DNA of 64,000 nucleotides. Source: Mycolicibacterium tusciae (lineage in GTDB: Bacteria > Actinomycetota > Actinomycetes > Mycobacteriales > Mycobacteriaceae). The notes under the pieces were generated by a model. That model saw nothing but the letters and a program-made list of their open reading frames with translations, was not told the DNA's origin and did not search any database. Where the stretch lies: NCBI RefSeq assembly GCF_002086795.1, contig NZ_MVIM01000002.1, positions 124,001 through 188,000 on the forward strand, given 5' to 3'. The first letter of the stretch is position 1. Each line of letters starts with the position of its first letter. Below are positions 22,644 through 35,658 of this stretch, piece by piece. Both the position numbers and the translations under genes were made by a program.

Positions 22644-23600
22644 CTAGGCCGGCGGGCTGAACCGCTCGCCTTTGCGCTCCATCCCCGCCGCGCGCCCCTT
22701 GCCGGCGATCACCAACGCCATCTTGCGGCTCGCTTCGTCGATCATCTCGTCGCCAAGCATCACCGCGCCGCGCGCACCGCCGGCCCGCGACGTGTGCCAT
22801 TCGTAGGCCTCGAGAATCAACTCGGCGTGGTCGTAGGCCTCTTGGCGTGGGCTGAAGATCTCGTTGCCCGCAGCGATCTGATCGGGGTGCAGCACCCATT
22901 TGCCGTCGTAGCCCAGCGCAGCGGACCGGCCCGCGACCCGGCGGAAACCGTCGACGTCGCGCACCTTCAGATACGGGCCGTCGATCGCCAGGATGCCGCG
23001 CGTGCGGGCCGCGACGAGAATTCGCATCAGCACGTGATGGTGGGCGTCACCGACGTCGTAGCCTTCGGGCTGTTCGCCGACCTCGAGCGTGCGCATGTTC
23101 AGGCTGGCGGCCATGTCCGCGGGCCCGAGGACCAGCGCCTGCACCCGTGGGGCCGCCGCGATCGCATCGATGTTCGTCAAACCTTCGGCGTTCTCGATCT
23201 GAGCTTCAATACCGATGCGGCCCAAGGGGAATCCGTGCGTCGCCTCGAGTTGACCAAGCAGCAGGTCGAGCGCGTGGATGTGCGATACATCGGAGACTTT
23301 CGGCAACACCACTATGTCCAGCGACGCACCCGCGGCCGACACCACGTCGATGACGTCGGCATGCGTCCACGGCGTGGTCCAGTCGTTCACCCGAACGCCG
23401 CGCAACTGCCCGCCCCAACCGGGCTCGGCCAACGCGGCCGCCACCGCGGCGCGCGCCTCGGCTTTGGCGTGGGGCGCGACCGCGTCTTCGAGATCGAGGA
23501 AGACCTCATCGGCGGGCAGAGACTTTGCCTTCTCGATCATCTTCGAGCTGCTGCCTGGAACCGAAAGTATCGTTCGGCGGGGTCGATAGCGGTTTTCCAC
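22644..23600 (-). CDS. CitE-like HpcH/HpaI family CoA-ester lyase
   Basis: A 318-residue TIM-barrel lyase of the CitE/malyl-CoA lyase group. N-terminal signature RRTILSVPGSSSKMIEKA, acidic metal ligands in DEVFLDLEDAVAP, an arginine in RVNDW, and the late signature GYDGKWVLHPDQI. It is longer than citrate lyase beta subunits and has the C-terminal helical lid of Mcl1-type enzymes, so it probably cleaves or forms an acyl-CoA such as malyl- or citramalyl-CoA; no citrate lyase subunits are nearby. I chose GTG 23600 (ENRYRPRRT); an ATG at 23627 is in frame, but that would make the start codons of this and the divergent gene overlap and put the latter's -10 inside the CDS. Confidence 0.85.
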   Translation of the reverse strand: MENRYRPRRTILSVPGSSSKMIEKAKSLPADEVFLDLEDAVAPHAKAEARAAVAAALAEPGWGGQLRGVRVNDWTTPWTHADVIDVVSAAGASLDIVVLPKVSDVSHIHALDLLLGQLEATHGFPLGRIGIEAQIENAEGLTNIDAIAAAPRVQALVLGPADMAASLNMRTLEVGEQPEGYDVGDAHHHVLMRILVAARTRGILAIDGPYLKVRDVDGFRRVAGRSAALGYDGKWVLHPDQIAAGNEIFSPRQEAYDHAELILEAYEWHTSRAGGARGAVMLGDEMIDEASRKMALVIAGKGRAAGMERKGERFSPPA

Positions 23601-23612
23601 AACCACACTCTT

Positions 23613-23618
23613 TACCCT
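23613..23618 (+). promoter_or_regulatory. Leaderless -10 of the MgtE-N/CBS gene
   Basis: TACCCT followed by 7 nt and the ATG at 23626, with no ribosome binding site between them. Confidence 0.45.
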
Positions 23619-23625
23619 TCTAGGC

Positions 23626-24918
23626 ATGGCGGCGGTGAACAGGGTCTATGCGGCCCGGCTTGTGGGGATGGTGGTGCTGGGACCCGACGGGGAGTCCCTT
23701 GGCCGCGTCCGCGATGTGGTGATCAGCATCAGCATCGTGCGCCAACAGCCGAGGGTGCTCGGCCTGGTCGTCGAATTGCTAACGCGTCGAAGAATTTTCG
23801 TGCCGATTCTGCGGGTGACATCCATCGATCCCGGCGCTGTGACGCTGGCGACCGGCAGCGTCTCGCTGCGCAAGTTCACCCAGCGCCCCGGTGAGGTGCT
23901 CGTGCTCGGCCAGGTGATCGAAACCCAGGTCAGAGTCGACGATCCCGACCAGGAGCAGTTGAAGGGGCTCGACGTGTACGTGGTCGATCTCGGCATCGAA
24001 CCCACCCGCACGCGCGACTGGATGGTGACCAAGGTGGCGGTGCGGCCCGCGCGACGCCTCGGCCGCCGCGGCAATGTGCAGATCATCGACTGGCAGCACG
24101 TGCAGGGGCTGACACCGTCGGGACTGGCGATGCCCGACCAGGGGGTCGCGCAGCTGCTGGAGCAGTTCGTCGGTCAGCGCGCCGTCGAGGTGGCCGAAGC
24201 GATCCGCGAACTGCCTGACAAGCGTCGCCACGAGGTGGTCAACGCGCTCGACGACGAGCGACTGGCCGACGTATTGCAGGAGCTGCCCGAGGACGAGCAG
24301 GTCAACGTGCTCAGGAAGCTGCCCCCCGAACGGGCCGCCGACGTGCTCGAGGCCATGGACCCCGACGACGCCGCCGACCTGCTGGGCACCATGACGCCGA
24401 CGGACGCCGAACAGTTCCTGCGCCGAATGGACCCCGAGGACTCCGAGGACGTACGCCGGCTGCTGGCGCACTCACCCGACACCGCAGGCGGCCTGATGAC
24501 CTCGGAACCGGTGGTGCTCGCACCGGACACCACCGTCGCCGAGGCACTGGCCCGGGTCCGCGACCCCGACCTGACCCCGGCGCTCGCGTCGCTGGTCTTC
24601 GTGACCCGCGCGCCAACGGCCACCCCTACCGGTCACTACCTGGGCTGTGTCCACCTACAGCGGCTCCTGCGAGAACCGCCCGCGGAGCTGGTCAGCGGGA
24701 TCGTGGACACCGACCTTCCGAACTTGGCACCAGAGGATTCGTTGTCGGCGGTAACCCGGTACTTCGCCGCGTACAACCTCGTGTGCGGACCGGTGGTCGA
24801 CGAGGAGAACCACCTGCTCGGCGCGGTCTCGGTCGACGACGTGCTCGACCATCTCCTGCCGCACGACTGGCGTGAACGCGAAGAGCCCGAGCTGTTCGCC
24901 GCCAACGAGGGCGCGTGA
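23626..24918 (+). CDS. Soluble PRC-barrel/MgtE-N/CBS-pair protein (Rv1232c-like)
   Basis: A 430-residue cytoplasmic protein. Residues about 1-150 look like two PRC-barrel-type segments (VVLGPDGESLGRVRDVVI). Residues about 170-290 are the superhelical MgtE N-domain (LPDKRRHEVVNALDDERLADVLQELPEDEQ, DPDDAADLLG repeats), and about 290-415 a CBS pair (MTSEPVVLAPDTTVAEAL; VDEENHLLGAVSVDDVLDHL). The five membrane helices of MgtE channels are absent, so this is a sensor-like protein rather than a transporter. It overlaps the following DUF1003 membrane gene, which could be its partner. Confidence 0.85.
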   Translation: MAAVNRVYAARLVGMVVLGPDGESLGRVRDVVISISIVRQQPRVLGLVVELLTRRRIFVPILRVTSIDPGAVTLATGSVSLRKFTQRPGEVLVLGQVIETQVRVDDPDQEQLKGLDVYVVDLGIEPTRTRDWMVTKVAVRPARRLGRRGNVQIIDWQHVQGLTPSGLAMPDQGVAQLLEQFVGQRAVEVAEAIRELPDKRRHEVVNALDDERLADVLQELPEDEQVNVLRKLPPERAADVLEAMDPDDAADLLGTMTPTDAEQFLRRMDPEDSEDVRRLLAHSPDTAGGLMTSEPVVLAPDTTVAEALARVRDPDLTPALASLVFVTRAPTATPTGHYLGCVHLQRLLREPPAELVSGIVDTDLPNLAPEDSLSAVTRYFAAYNLVCGPVVDEENHLLGAVSVDDVLDHLLPHDWREREEPELFAANEGA

Positions 24919-25469
24919 TGAGCGACCTGACGGCGCGCCAGCGCCTGGACACCCCGCGGGTCTCCCGCCGACGGTTCACGCTCAACGTCGACGCCGAGGC
25001 GGTCGGCAAGTTCTCGGAGTCGATCGCCCGCTTTCTGGGCACGGGCCGCTACCTGGCCTGGCAGACCATCATGGTGATCGTTTGGATCATCCTGAATCTG
25101 TTTGCCGTGAAGTTGCGGTGGGATCCGTATCCGTTCATCTTGCTCAATCTCGCGTTCTCCACCCAGGCGGCGTATGCGGCGCCGTTGATTCTGCTGGCTC
25201 AGAATCGGCAGGAAAACCGGGATCGGGTGTCGCTCGAGGAAGACCGTCGGCGGGCCGAACAGACCAAGGCGGACACCGAGTATCTGGCCCGTGAGCTGGC
25301 CGCATTGCGGTTGGCGGTCGGCGAAGTCGCCACCCGCGACTACCTGCGGCGCGAGCTCGAGGAAATTCACGAGCTACTGAACCGGCTGGCCCCGCCGGCG
25401 GGATCCGATAATCGCGACGGCGGCGGCAAAACAGCGCAGAATGAGCGGCGCTCGAAAAAGCAGAGCTGA
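24918..25469 (+). CDS. DUF1003 membrane protein (Rv1231c-like)
   Basis: A 183-residue protein with two membrane helices at about 48-100 (RYLAWQTIMVIVWIILNLF; FSTQAAYAAPLILLAQNRQ), the DUF1003 hallmark, and a charged, coiled-coil-prone C-terminus (EDRRRAEQTKADTEYLARELAALR). It starts within the stop codon of the MgtE-N/CBS gene (TGATG; GTG at 24915 also possible), so the two are coupled and may form a regulatory membrane complex for divalent cations (inference). Confidence 0.85.
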   Translation: MSDLTARQRLDTPRVSRRRFTLNVDAEAVGKFSESIARFLGTGRYLAWQTIMVIVWIILNLFAVKLRWDPYPFILLNLAFSTQAAYAAPLILLAQNRQENRDRVSLEEDRRRAEQTKADTEYLARELAALRLAVGEVATRDYLRRELEEIHELLNRLAPPAGSDNRDGGGKTAQNERRSKKQS

Positions 25470-25556
25470 ATCACGTAACGCCATTGCTGTAACGCGCGAG
25501 ATATCGACTAGGTATGGTGACTTGGTTCACAACCACAACAGACCAAGGACGGTTGA

Positions 25557-27047
25557 GTGCACATAGGGGCAGGGGCCGCCCTCGAGGCAGCGCGACGGGG
25601 GGCAAAGCGAGTCGCGCACAGTGCTGGCGATGGTGTTTCTCGCATGCGAGCCGTCAACTTCAGCGCTGCCGTCAAGCCGTCCAGTGTTCGCGGCGCGCTC
25701 ACCCCTGCCCGTGCCCGCGTCGCCTCGGGATTCGCAGTCATCGCGCCGATCATTCTGGTCGGCGCCGTGGGGGCTTCCGTACAACCGAGCTCACCGGTCC
25801 GCGACCCCGCGGTCACCCCGCTGGCCTCTGTCGAGTCGTCCTCGGTCGACCGCGCGGGCCCGACGGTGATCGCTGTCACCAAGACACCGACCGAATTCCA
25901 CATCGCCGCCTCGGCGTCTTCGTCGCCTCAGCCCGCAGCTGTGGTGAATGCTCCTGGCACACTTCGCATTCCGGCCATGGCCCTGGCGGCATACCGTAAC
26001 GCCGAGCGGATGATGGCCGTGGCGGATCCCGGCTGTGGCGTCAGCTGGAACCTCTTGGCGGGCATCGGGCGTATCGAGTCGATGCACGCCTATGGCGGCG
26101 CCACCGACGCCCGCGGTACGGCCGTGCGGCCCATCTACGGGCCCGCTCTGGACGGGACGCTGCCCGGCAACGAGATCATCGTGCAGAACCGGTCCGCCGA
26201 GCGCGTCACCTATGCGCGCGCGATGGGTCCGATGCAGTTCCTTCCCGGTACCTGGTCGCGCTACGCGTCCGACGGCGACGGGGACGGCAAGGCCGAGGTG
26301 CAGAACCTGTTCGACTCGACCCTGGCCGCCGCGCGCTATCTGTGCAGCGGTGACATGAACCTGCGCGATCAGGCCCACGTGATGTCGGCGATTCTGCGCT
26401 ACAACAACTCGGTGGCCTACGCCCGCAACGTGCTGGGCTGGGCCGCTGCGTACGCCACCGGCGTCGTGCCGGTCGACCTGCCGCCCATCACCGGGTCGGT
26501 CCCCGTACTGAGCGACGACGACGGCGCCGCCACGCACCTCAATGAATACGAAGGCCTTGGTCCGGGATTGCCGCTCAACGCCTTGGGTCTGCCCTCCAAC
26601 GATCCGCTGGCACTGATGCCGGTGCTGGCGCGCAGCGACGTCGCCAGCCAGCTCCCCGGCTTCGTGCCCGGTCAGCGGCTGGGCCCGCTGCCCGGTCCCG
26701 CACCCGGCCCGTTGGCAACCCCGGCGACATCGCAGCAACCTGCGCCGTGGGTGCCGCCATGGATGCAGCCGCCTCCGACGCCGACGCCGGAGTGTGCGGT
26801 GTTCTGCATCAAGGACCAGCCCGCACCGCTGCAGGCTGCGCTGGGCGGGCCGCCCGTCGCACAGCAGATGGTGCCGCCGGGAATGGCACCGCCGCCCGGC
26901 CCGCTGGCGCCTGCCCCGGGACCCGTCCCGGCCGGACCCGCCCCGGGTCCGCTGGCACCGCCGCCTGGTCCTGCGCCGGCTCCCGTCGCGCCGCAGGGCG
27001 CACCACCGGGACCGCTGCCCGGTCCTGCGCCCGCACCGGCTGGTTAG
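25557..27047 (+). CDS. Secreted/anchored lytic transglycosylase-like protein (Rv1230c-like) with Pro-rich tail
   Basis: A 496-residue envelope protein. A basic N-terminus and one membrane helix (about 55-75, ASGFAVIAPIILVGAVGASV) precede an SLT-type domain at about residues 140-300: catalytic Glu in AGIGRIESMHAYGG, then GPMQFLPGTWSRYASDGDGDG and the closing AYARNVLGWAAAY. The last ~110 residues are low-complexity Pro/Ala/Gly (PGPLAP repeats) with a Cys pair (PECAVFCIKD). It probably trims peptidoglycan outside the membrane. GTG 25557 is preceded by AAGGACGG; an internal ATG at 25644 is possible. Confidence 0.82.
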   Translation: MHIGAGAALEAARRGAKRVAHSAGDGVSRMRAVNFSAAVKPSSVRGALTPARARVASGFAVIAPIILVGAVGASVQPSSPVRDPAVTPLASVESSSVDRAGPTVIAVTKTPTEFHIAASASSSPQPAAVVNAPGTLRIPAMALAAYRNAERMMAVADPGCGVSWNLLAGIGRIESMHAYGGATDARGTAVRPIYGPALDGTLPGNEIIVQNRSAERVTYARAMGPMQFLPGTWSRYASDGDGDGKAEVQNLFDSTLAAARYLCSGDMNLRDQAHVMSAILRYNNSVAYARNVLGWAAAYATGVVPVDLPPITGSVPVLSDDDGAATHLNEYEGLGPGLPLNALGLPSNDPLALMPVLARSDVASQLPGFVPGQRLGPLPGPAPGPLATPATSQQPAPWVPPWMQPPPTPTPECAVFCIKDQPAPLQAALGGPPVAQQMVPPGMAPPPGPLAPAPGPVPAGPAPGPLAPPPGPAPAPVAPQGAPPGPLPGPAPAPAG

Positions 27048-27066
27048 CACGCCCGTCGGGTCGGCC

Positions 27067-27072
27067 TAGACT
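27067..27072 (+). promoter_or_regulatory. Candidate leaderless -10 of mrp
   Basis: TAGACT followed by 8 nt and the ATG at 27081. Confidence 0.35.
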
Positions 27073-27080
27073 CGACAGCG

Positions 27081-28223
27081 ATGTCCACTACTTCTCCTGA
27101 CCTGGAGTCCGCGGTCCGTTCGGGGCTGGCGAAGGTAATCGATCCGGAACTGCGGCGGCCGATCACCGAGCTCGGCATGGTGAAAAACGTCACCATCGAG
27201 CCCGACGGCGGGGTGCACGTCGAGATTTACCTCACCACTTCGGCGTGCCCGAAGAAGAACGAGATCTCCCAACTCGTGAGCCAAGCCGTCGCCGATGTCC
27301 CGGGCACGGGTCACGCGAAGGTGACCCTCGACGTGATGAGCGACGAGCAGCGCACCGAGTTGCGCAAGCAGCTACGCGGCGATTCCCGCGAGCCCGTCAT
27401 CCCCTTCGCCCAGCCCGGTTCGCTCACCCGGGTATACGCCGTGGCGTCGGGTAAGGGCGGCGTCGGCAAGTCCAGCGTCACCGTCAACCTGGCCGCGGCG
27501 ATGGCCGCGCGCGGGCTGTCGGTGGGCGTGCTGGACGCCGACATCTACGGGCATTCGGTGCCGCGGATGATGGGCACGACCGACCGACCGACCCAGGTCG
27601 AGTCGATGATCGTGCCGCCCGTCGCGCATGACGTCCGCGTCATCTCGATCTCGATGTTCACCCAGGGCAACACCCCGGTGGTGTGGCGCGGACCGATGCT
27701 GCACCGCGCACTACAGCAGTTTCTCGCCGACGTGTACTGGGGCGATCTGGACGTCCTGCTGCTCGACCTGCCGCCGGGCACCGGAGACATCGCCATCTCG
27801 GTGGCCCAGCTGATCCCCGGAGCGGAGATCTTGGTGGTGACGACACCTCAGCTGGCGGCCGCCGAGGTGGCCGAGCGCGCAGGCGCCATCGCACTGCAGA
27901 CCCGTCAGCGCATCGTCGGCGTGGTCGAGAACATGTCCGGTCTGCTGCTCCCTGACGGCACGACGATGCAGATCTTCGGCGAGGGCGGCGGCAAGCAGGT
28001 CGCCGAGAGCCTGACCCGTGCGGTGGGCGCCGACGTGCCGCTGCTGGGCCAGGTCCCGCTGGATCCCGCACTGGTCGCCGCAGGCCACGACGGGGTACCG
28101 CTGGTGCTCTCGGCACCGGATTCGGTGGCGGGCAAGGAGTTGCGCAACATCGCCGATGCGCTGTCGAGCCGCAAGCGGGGACTCGCGGGCATGTCGCTGG
28201 GCCTGGACCCGGCCGGCCGTTAG
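27081..28223 (+). CDS. mrp: Mrp/ApbC-family iron-sulfur cluster carrier ATPase
   Basis: A 380-residue MinD-like P-loop ATPase that carries and transfers Fe-S clusters. It has an N-terminal MIP18/DUF59 domain (about 1-95, [19 protein letters not shown]), the deviant Walker [13 protein letters not shown] (about 121), [16 protein letters not shown], and [11 protein letters not shown]. The CxxC of many Mrp proteins is not obvious here ([14 protein letters not shown]), as in some actinobacterial members. Cytoplasmic. It ends 4 bp inside the convergent tatB. Orthologue of Rv1229c. Confidence 0.93.
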   Translation: MSTTSPDLESAVRSGLAKVIDPELRRPITELGMVKNVTIEPDGGVHVEIYLTTSACPKKNEISQLVSQAVADVPGTGHAKVTLDVMSDEQRTELRKQLRGDSREPVIPFAQPGSLTRVYAVASGKGGVGKSSVTVNLAAAMAARGLSVGVLDADIYGHSVPRMMGTTDRPTQVESMIVPPVAHDVRVISISMFTQGNTPVVWRGPMLHRALQQFLADVYWGDLDVLLLDLPPGTGDIAISVAQLIPGAEILVVTTPQLAAAEVAERAGAIALQTRQRIVGVVENMSGLLLPDGTTMQIFGEGGGKQVAESLTRAVGADVPLLGQVPLDPALVAAGHDGVPLVLSAPDSVAGKELRNIADALSSRKRGLAGMSLGLDPAGR

Positions 28224-28642
28224 GTCGCGTCGCTGTCGTAGGGGGTTTTCGCCGGGACTTCGGGCGTCTCGGGTTGCGGTGGCTCCTGCGGTGACACCGG
28301 CTTCGGCGCACCGTCACTCACGGGCTTCTCCGCGTTGGCCGCGGGGGTGTCCACCTTGCCCGTGAAGATCGAATCATCGCCGTCGAGAAGATGTTTCGTG
28401 AGCGCGGCACGCGGCGTCATCCCCCGCAGCTTGTTCAGCTGACTCAACGGCTCCCGAAGGTCGTCGAACTCCGGACCAAGATCGTCGCGCAGCTGGCTGG
28501 TGGCGCCGCTGATGTAGTCGCGGGCCTGCCGCAGCGTGCTCGACGTCCACCGGATCGCACCGGGGAGCCGTTCGGGGCCCAGGATCACCAAACCGGCGAT
28601 CACCAGGACGAGCATCTCGCCCCAGCCGACGTTCGCGAACAT
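28220..28642 (-). CDS. tatB: Twin-arginine translocase subunit TatB
   Basis: A 140-residue protein with the TatA/B N-terminal membrane helix and hinge ([20 protein letters not shown] then PERLP), an amphipathic helix ([17 protein letters not shown]) and an acidic, Pro-rich tail. It forms the TatBC receptor for folded proteins carrying twin-arginine signals. It follows htrA by 2 bp in the sigE-rseA-htrA-tatB block, as in other mycobacteria. Confidence 0.93.
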   Translation of the reverse strand: MFANVGWGEMLVLVIAGLVILGPERLPGAIRWTSSTLRQARDYISGATSQLRDDLGPEFDDLREPLSQLNKLRGMTPRAALTKHLLDGDDSIFTGKVDTPAANAEKPVSDGAPKPVSPQEPPQPETPEVPAKTPYDSDAT

Positions 28643-28644
28643 CT

Positions 28645-30204
<1,560 letters not shown>

Positions 30205-30606
30205 CTACCGGCGCTTACGGCGGCCTTGCTGGGCGCCTTCAGCTAACTGCGAGTCCTGTGTCGCCGCGGTCGGATCGGGGGCGTTGCCGCTGCACAGCGG
30301 AATCTGCGACAGCTGGCCCAGCAACGAGCTCGGGATGGCTATCGGATGAGATTCCCGCAGCGCACTGCGTGCCTGACGCTGTGCGTCGACCTCTGCGGCG
30401 CACTGCGGACACAGCGAAAGATGACTGGCCGCGCGCAGATGAGGAGTGAGTCGGAGTTCGTTGTCGACGAACGCCGCGATGGCCTCCGTCGACAGATGCT
30501 CAGTGGATCCGAACTGCCGAGGCCCCACGGGCGCTTCGCTCTGAGATGCCAGCTGGGTAGGCAGCCAGGAGAACGCACGGCGGAACATGTGCCCCGGGTC
30601 GACCAT
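30205..30606 (-). CDS. rseA: Anti-sigma-E factor RseA
   Basis: A 133-residue zinc-associated anti-sigma factor that holds SigE inactive. The ZAS motif HLSLCPQC (His-x3-Cys-x2-Cys, about residues 65-72) is preceded by the SigE-binding helix (TEHLSTEAIAAFVDNELRLTPHL). The ATG at 30606 (MVDPGHMFRRAFSW) is chosen because AGGAG lies 8 nt upstream and the M. tuberculosis protein begins the same way; the frame is open 45 codons further. It sits 88 bp after sigE and 69 bp before htrA. In mycobacteria, release involves PknB phosphorylation and ClpC1P2 degradation (family knowledge). Confidence 0.94.
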   Translation of the reverse strand: MVDPGHMFRRAFSWLPTQLASQSEAPVGPRQFGSTEHLSTEAIAAFVDNELRLTPHLRAASHLSLCPQCAAEVDAQRQARSALRESHPIAIPSSLLGQLSQIPLCSGNAPDPTAATQDSQLAEGAQQGRRKRR

Positions 30607-30694
30607 CGCCCAGCTCCTCTCGGCGTACTCGCGTCGCGTCAACGTTACTGATTCGAATGTAGCGCGGCGCGCGGCGCCAAACACCTGCGAACAC

Positions 30695-32365
<1,671 letters not shown>

Positions 32366-32402
32366 TTACGGACTCTTGACGGGCTGACCCCTTGACCGCG
32401 GG

Positions 32403-32438
32403 CTGAACGCGCGTTTAGCGTACTAAACATGCGTTCAG
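32403..32438. promoter_or_regulatory. TetR operator: 36-bp palindrome spanning -10 and start codon
   Basis: Arms CTGAACGCGCGTTTAG and CTAAACATGCGTTCAG match as an inverted repeat at 14 of 16 positions, with a 4-nt centre. The right arm contains the TetR start codon (ATG 32429), and the centre overlaps a leaderless -10 (TAGCGT, 32416-32421, 7 nt before the ATG). Binding would block transcription start, so autorepression by the adjacent TetR protein is a strong inference. Confidence 0.8.
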
Positions 32439-33115
32439 CCCCTGACGATCGGACGGCCATCGCCCGGATTCGCGATGCCGCGATCGACCAGTGGGGCAGA
32501 GACGGCTTCAACGTCGGGCTCCGGACCATCGCCGAGGCCGCAGGCGTGTCCGCCGCGCTGGTGATCCACCATTTCGGCTCCAAGGACGGCCTGCGCAAGG
32601 CGTGCGACGACCACATCACCGAGATGGTGCGCGAGTCCAAGACCGAGTCCATGCGCACCACCGACCCGGCCGACTGGCTCGCACAGGTCGCCGAAATCGA
32701 GGAGTACGCCCCGATGATGGCGTATCTGGTGCGCAGCATGCAGTCGGGTAGCGACCTCGCAAAGTCGTTCTGGCAGCGCATGATCGACAACGCCGAGCAG
32801 TATATCGAGGAGGGCGTTCAGGCAGGCATTCTCAAGCCGAGCCGCGACCCGAAGGCCAGGGCGAGATACCTCAGCATTATCAACGGCGGCGGTTTCCTGC
32901 TCTACCTACAAATGCATGACGACCCCACCGACCTTCGGGCCGTGCTGCGCGATTACGGCGAAGACATGATGCTGCCCGCGCTGGAGATGTTCACCAACGG
33001 CCTGATGGCCGACTCGACGATGTACGACGCGTTCCTGGCACAACACGAAAAAGGCATCCCGTTCACATCTGGAGAAGGAGATGGAAATGACGGCACCGTC
33101 CCTACAGCGGACTAA
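32429..33115 (+). CDS. TetR-family transcriptional regulator (Rv1219c-like)
   Basis: A 228-residue repressor. The N-terminal helix-turn-helix is at about residues 12-55 ([43 protein letters not shown]), and the ligand domain follows ([32 protein letters not shown]). The start codon lies inside a 36-bp palindrome that is probably its own operator. The 3' end overlaps the ABC ATPase gene by 35 bp, so the three genes form one operon. It likely senses the compound exported by the ABC transporter. Confidence 0.92.
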   Translation: MRSAPDDRTAIARIRDAAIDQWGRDGFNVGLRTIAEAAGVSAALVIHHFGSKDGLRKACDDHITEMVRESKTESMRTTDPADWLAQVAEIEEYAPMMAYLVRSMQSGSDLAKSFWQRMIDNAEQYIEEGVQAGILKPSRDPKARARYLSIINGGGFLLYLQMHDDPTDLRAVLRDYGEDMMLPALEMFTNGLMADSTMYDAFLAQHEKGIPFTSGEGDGNDGTVPTAD

Positions 33116-34022
33116 TGCTGGCGCGCGATCCGAACTCGCGGTCGAAATTCGGGGACTGTCAAAGTCTTTCGGACGAACCCAAGCACTCGACGGTCTCGAC
33201 CTGACTGTTGCGCACGGCGACATCGCGGGATTCCTCGGCCCCAACGGAGCGGGCAAGTCCACCACGATCCGCGTGCTGCTCGGCCTGCTGCGCGCCGACG
33301 GCGGAACAGTACGGCTGCTCGGCGGCGACCCGTGGCACGATGCCGTCGACCTGCACCGCCGAATCGCCTACGTCCCGGGTGACGTGACACTGTGGCCCAA
33401 CCTGACCGGCCTGCAAGCCATCGACTTCCTGGCCCGCCTACGCGGCAACGGCGTCGACACCCGCAGACGCGACCAGCTGATCGAGCGCTTCGAACTCGAC
33501 CCGCACAAGAAGGCGCGCACCTACTCGAAGGGCAACCGGCAGAAGGTGGCGATTGTCGCCGCGTTCTCCACCAACGCCGAGCTCTACATTCTCGACGAGC
33601 CGACTTCTGGACTGGACCCGTTGATGGAGAAGGCGTTTCAGCAGTGCGTCGAGGAAGTGACCGGACACGGTGCGGCGGTGCTGCTGTCCAGCCATATCCT
33701 CGCCGAGGTCGAGAAGCTGTGCGACACCGTGACGATCATTCGCTCCGGCCGCACCGTGAAGTCGGGCTCGCTCGACGAGCTGCGGCACCTGATGCGGACA
33801 ACGGTTACGGTGCGCACCCGCACCGATGGGCAAGCGCTGCAACGCAGTCCGTTCGTTCACGACTTCGCGATCAACGATGGCCACTACACGTTCTCCGTTG
33901 ACCGCAACGAACTCGACCGCGCCATGGGTGAACTCACCGACCTGGGCATCCTCGACCTGACCGTGACACCGGCATCGCTCGAAGACCTGTTCCTGCGTGA
34001 GTACCAGGGGGCCTCGCGATGA
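33081..34022 (+). CDS. ABC exporter ATP-binding subunit (Rv1218c-like)
   Basis: A 313-residue DrrA/tetronasin-type ATPase: Walker [10 protein letters not shown] (about 56-64), Q-loop in [16 protein letters not shown], signature [15 protein letters not shown], Walker [14 protein letters not shown], switch His in [19 protein letters not shown] precedes the ATG at 33081; a second ATG at 33087 is equally well placed. It overlaps the TetR gene upstream and the permease downstream (ATGA). Role: export of hydrophobic compounds; from memory the M. tuberculosis pair Rv1218c-Rv1217c confers efflux of several inhibitors. Confidence 0.93.
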   Translation: MEMTAPSLQRTNAGARSELAVEIRGLSKSFGRTQALDGLDLTVAHGDIAGFLGPNGAGKSTTIRVLLGLLRADGGTVRLLGGDPWHDAVDLHRRIAYVPGDVTLWPNLTGLQAIDFLARLRGNGVDTRRRDQLIERFELDPHKKARTYSKGNRQKVAIVAAFSTNAELYILDEPTSGLDPLMEKAFQQCVEEVTGHGAAVLLSSHILAEVEKLCDTVTIIRSGRTVKSGSLDELRHLMRTTVTVRTRTDGQALQRSPFVHDFAINDGHYTFSVDRNELDRAMGELTDLGILDLTVTPASLEDLFLREYQGASR

Positions 34023-35626
34023 GCACCGCCCTCGCACCGCACACAGCTCAACGCAACGCCGGATTGTGGACGGGCACGCTGAGCCTGCTCCGGCTGGCTC
34101 TGCGCCGCGACCGAATTCGCCTTTCGATCTGGCTGGCTGCCGTGACGCTGATGATGGTGTACGCCCCCAACGCGATCAGGCTGGCTTATCCGGACGAGGC
34201 GCAACGGCAGGCCCGGGTAAACCTGATGAAGACGCCGGCGGCGATCATCATGGGCGGGCCCATGTTCGGCGGCAACGAAACCGACCTCGGCGCGATGATG
34301 GCCAACGAGCTCATGCTCACCATGATCGTCGCGACGTCGATCCTGGCCATTCTGACCGTGATTCGGCACACCCGCGCCGAGGAAGAAAGCGGCGCAGCGG
34401 AACTGGTGCTGTCCTCGGTTGTCGGACGCTATGCACGAACGACCGCCGCTTTGATGATGGTCGGTGGTGTGAACGCCGCGCTGACGGTGACGATGACGCT
34501 GGCTATGGCCTCCACCGGTTTCGGGCTGGTCGATACCGCCGCGATGTGCCTCGGCATCACAGGGGTGGCCATGGTTTTCGGCGCGGTGGCCGCCGTCACC
34601 GCCCAGCTGTGGCGGCAATCGCGCACCGCCGCCGGCGCCGCGATGGCCATACTTGCGCTGGCCGTCTTCGTCCGCGGGATCGGCGACGTCATCGAGAACT
34701 CCGGCAGCGCGCTGAGCTGGTTCTCGCCGATCGCATGGGCGCAGCAGATGCGGGCATTCGTCGACGTGCGCTGGTGGCCGTTCGCCCTCCTCGTCGTCCT
34801 GACGCTCGGGCTGATCGCGCTGGCGGCCGGCCTGGAGAGCAGACGGCAGTACGACGACGGCACCATCCCGTCCACCGGCGAGCGTCCCAACGCGCACGCC
34901 ATCAGAACCGTGCTCGGTCTGCATCTGACGCTGCAACGCGGCCAGACCATCGGCTGGGCGGTCGGGCTCTTCCTGGGCGGCTTGGCCTTTGGCTCGATGA
35001 CAAAATCGCTGCTGGACGCCGCCAAGGAGAACGAACTCATTCAACGCGTGCTGGTGGCGCAGGGCACCGACAGCGTGTACACCACGATGACGCAGTTCCT
35101 CGCCGCCGCGGCCACCGCGTACGTCGTCTCGTCGGTGCTGCGGGTGTACGGCGACGAAGAGAAGGGCCTCGGCGAAGCTGTGCTGGCCGGCGCGGTGTCA
35201 CGGTGGCGCTGGCTGCTCACCGCCGTCGCCTCGGCACTCGTCGGCTCCGCCGTTCTGATGTTCTTCGCCGGCCTGGGCAACGGTCTGGGTGCAGGTATCA
35301 CGCTCGGGGAACCGGGCACGATCGTGCGGCTGACGTTGGCGGGCCTGGCCTACGTGCCGGCGATGGCCGTGATGGCGGGTATCGCGGCGGTCGGGGTCGC
35401 GATCAGAAGGGGCTGGATCGGCTGGCTCGCAGTCACGTTCGTCGTCGTATCGCTGTACCTCGGTGCGCTCCTGCGCCTGCCGAGCTGGCTGCTCGACCTT
35501 TCCCCCGTCGGCCAGACCACCGCGCCGTCGGACTACCCGGTTCTGGCCCTGGCCGTGATGATCGTCGTGGCCGCGGCCCTGACATTCGCCGCCGGCGCCA
35601 TCTATCGCCGTCGCGATGCCCTGTGA
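34019..35626 (+). CDS. ABC exporter permease (Rv1217c-like)
   Basis: A 535-residue polytopic membrane protein with about 12 helices in two similar halves (N-terminal half to about 270, C-terminal from about 300), the layout of tetronasin/ABC-2-type permeases that work with a DrrA-like ATPase. The start overlaps the ATPase stop by 4 bp. It provides the membrane channel of the TetR-controlled exporter. Confidence 0.9.
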   Translation: MSTALAPHTAQRNAGLWTGTLSLLRLALRRDRIRLSIWLAAVTLMMVYAPNAIRLAYPDEAQRQARVNLMKTPAAIIMGGPMFGGNETDLGAMMANELMLTMIVATSILAILTVIRHTRAEEESGAAELVLSSVVGRYARTTAALMMVGGVNAALTVTMTLAMASTGFGLVDTAAMCLGITGVAMVFGAVAAVTAQLWRQSRTAAGAAMAILALAVFVRGIGDVIENSGSALSWFSPIAWAQQMRAFVDVRWWPFALLVVLTLGLIALAAGLESRRQYDDGTIPSTGERPNAHAIRTVLGLHLTLQRGQTIGWAVGLFLGGLAFGSMTKSLLDAAKENELIQRVLVAQGTDSVYTTMTQFLAAAATAYVVSSVLRVYGDEEKGLGEAVLAGAVSRWRWLLTAVASALVGSAVLMFFAGLGNGLGAGITLGEPGTIVRLTLAGLAYVPAMAVMAGIAAVGVAIRRGWIGWLAVTFVVVSLYLGALLRLPSWLLDLSPVGQTTAPSDYPVLALAVMIVVAAALTFAAGAIYRRRDAL

Positions 35627-35658
35627 GTAAAGGGAGCCTCCACCCTCTGGTGACGAGG

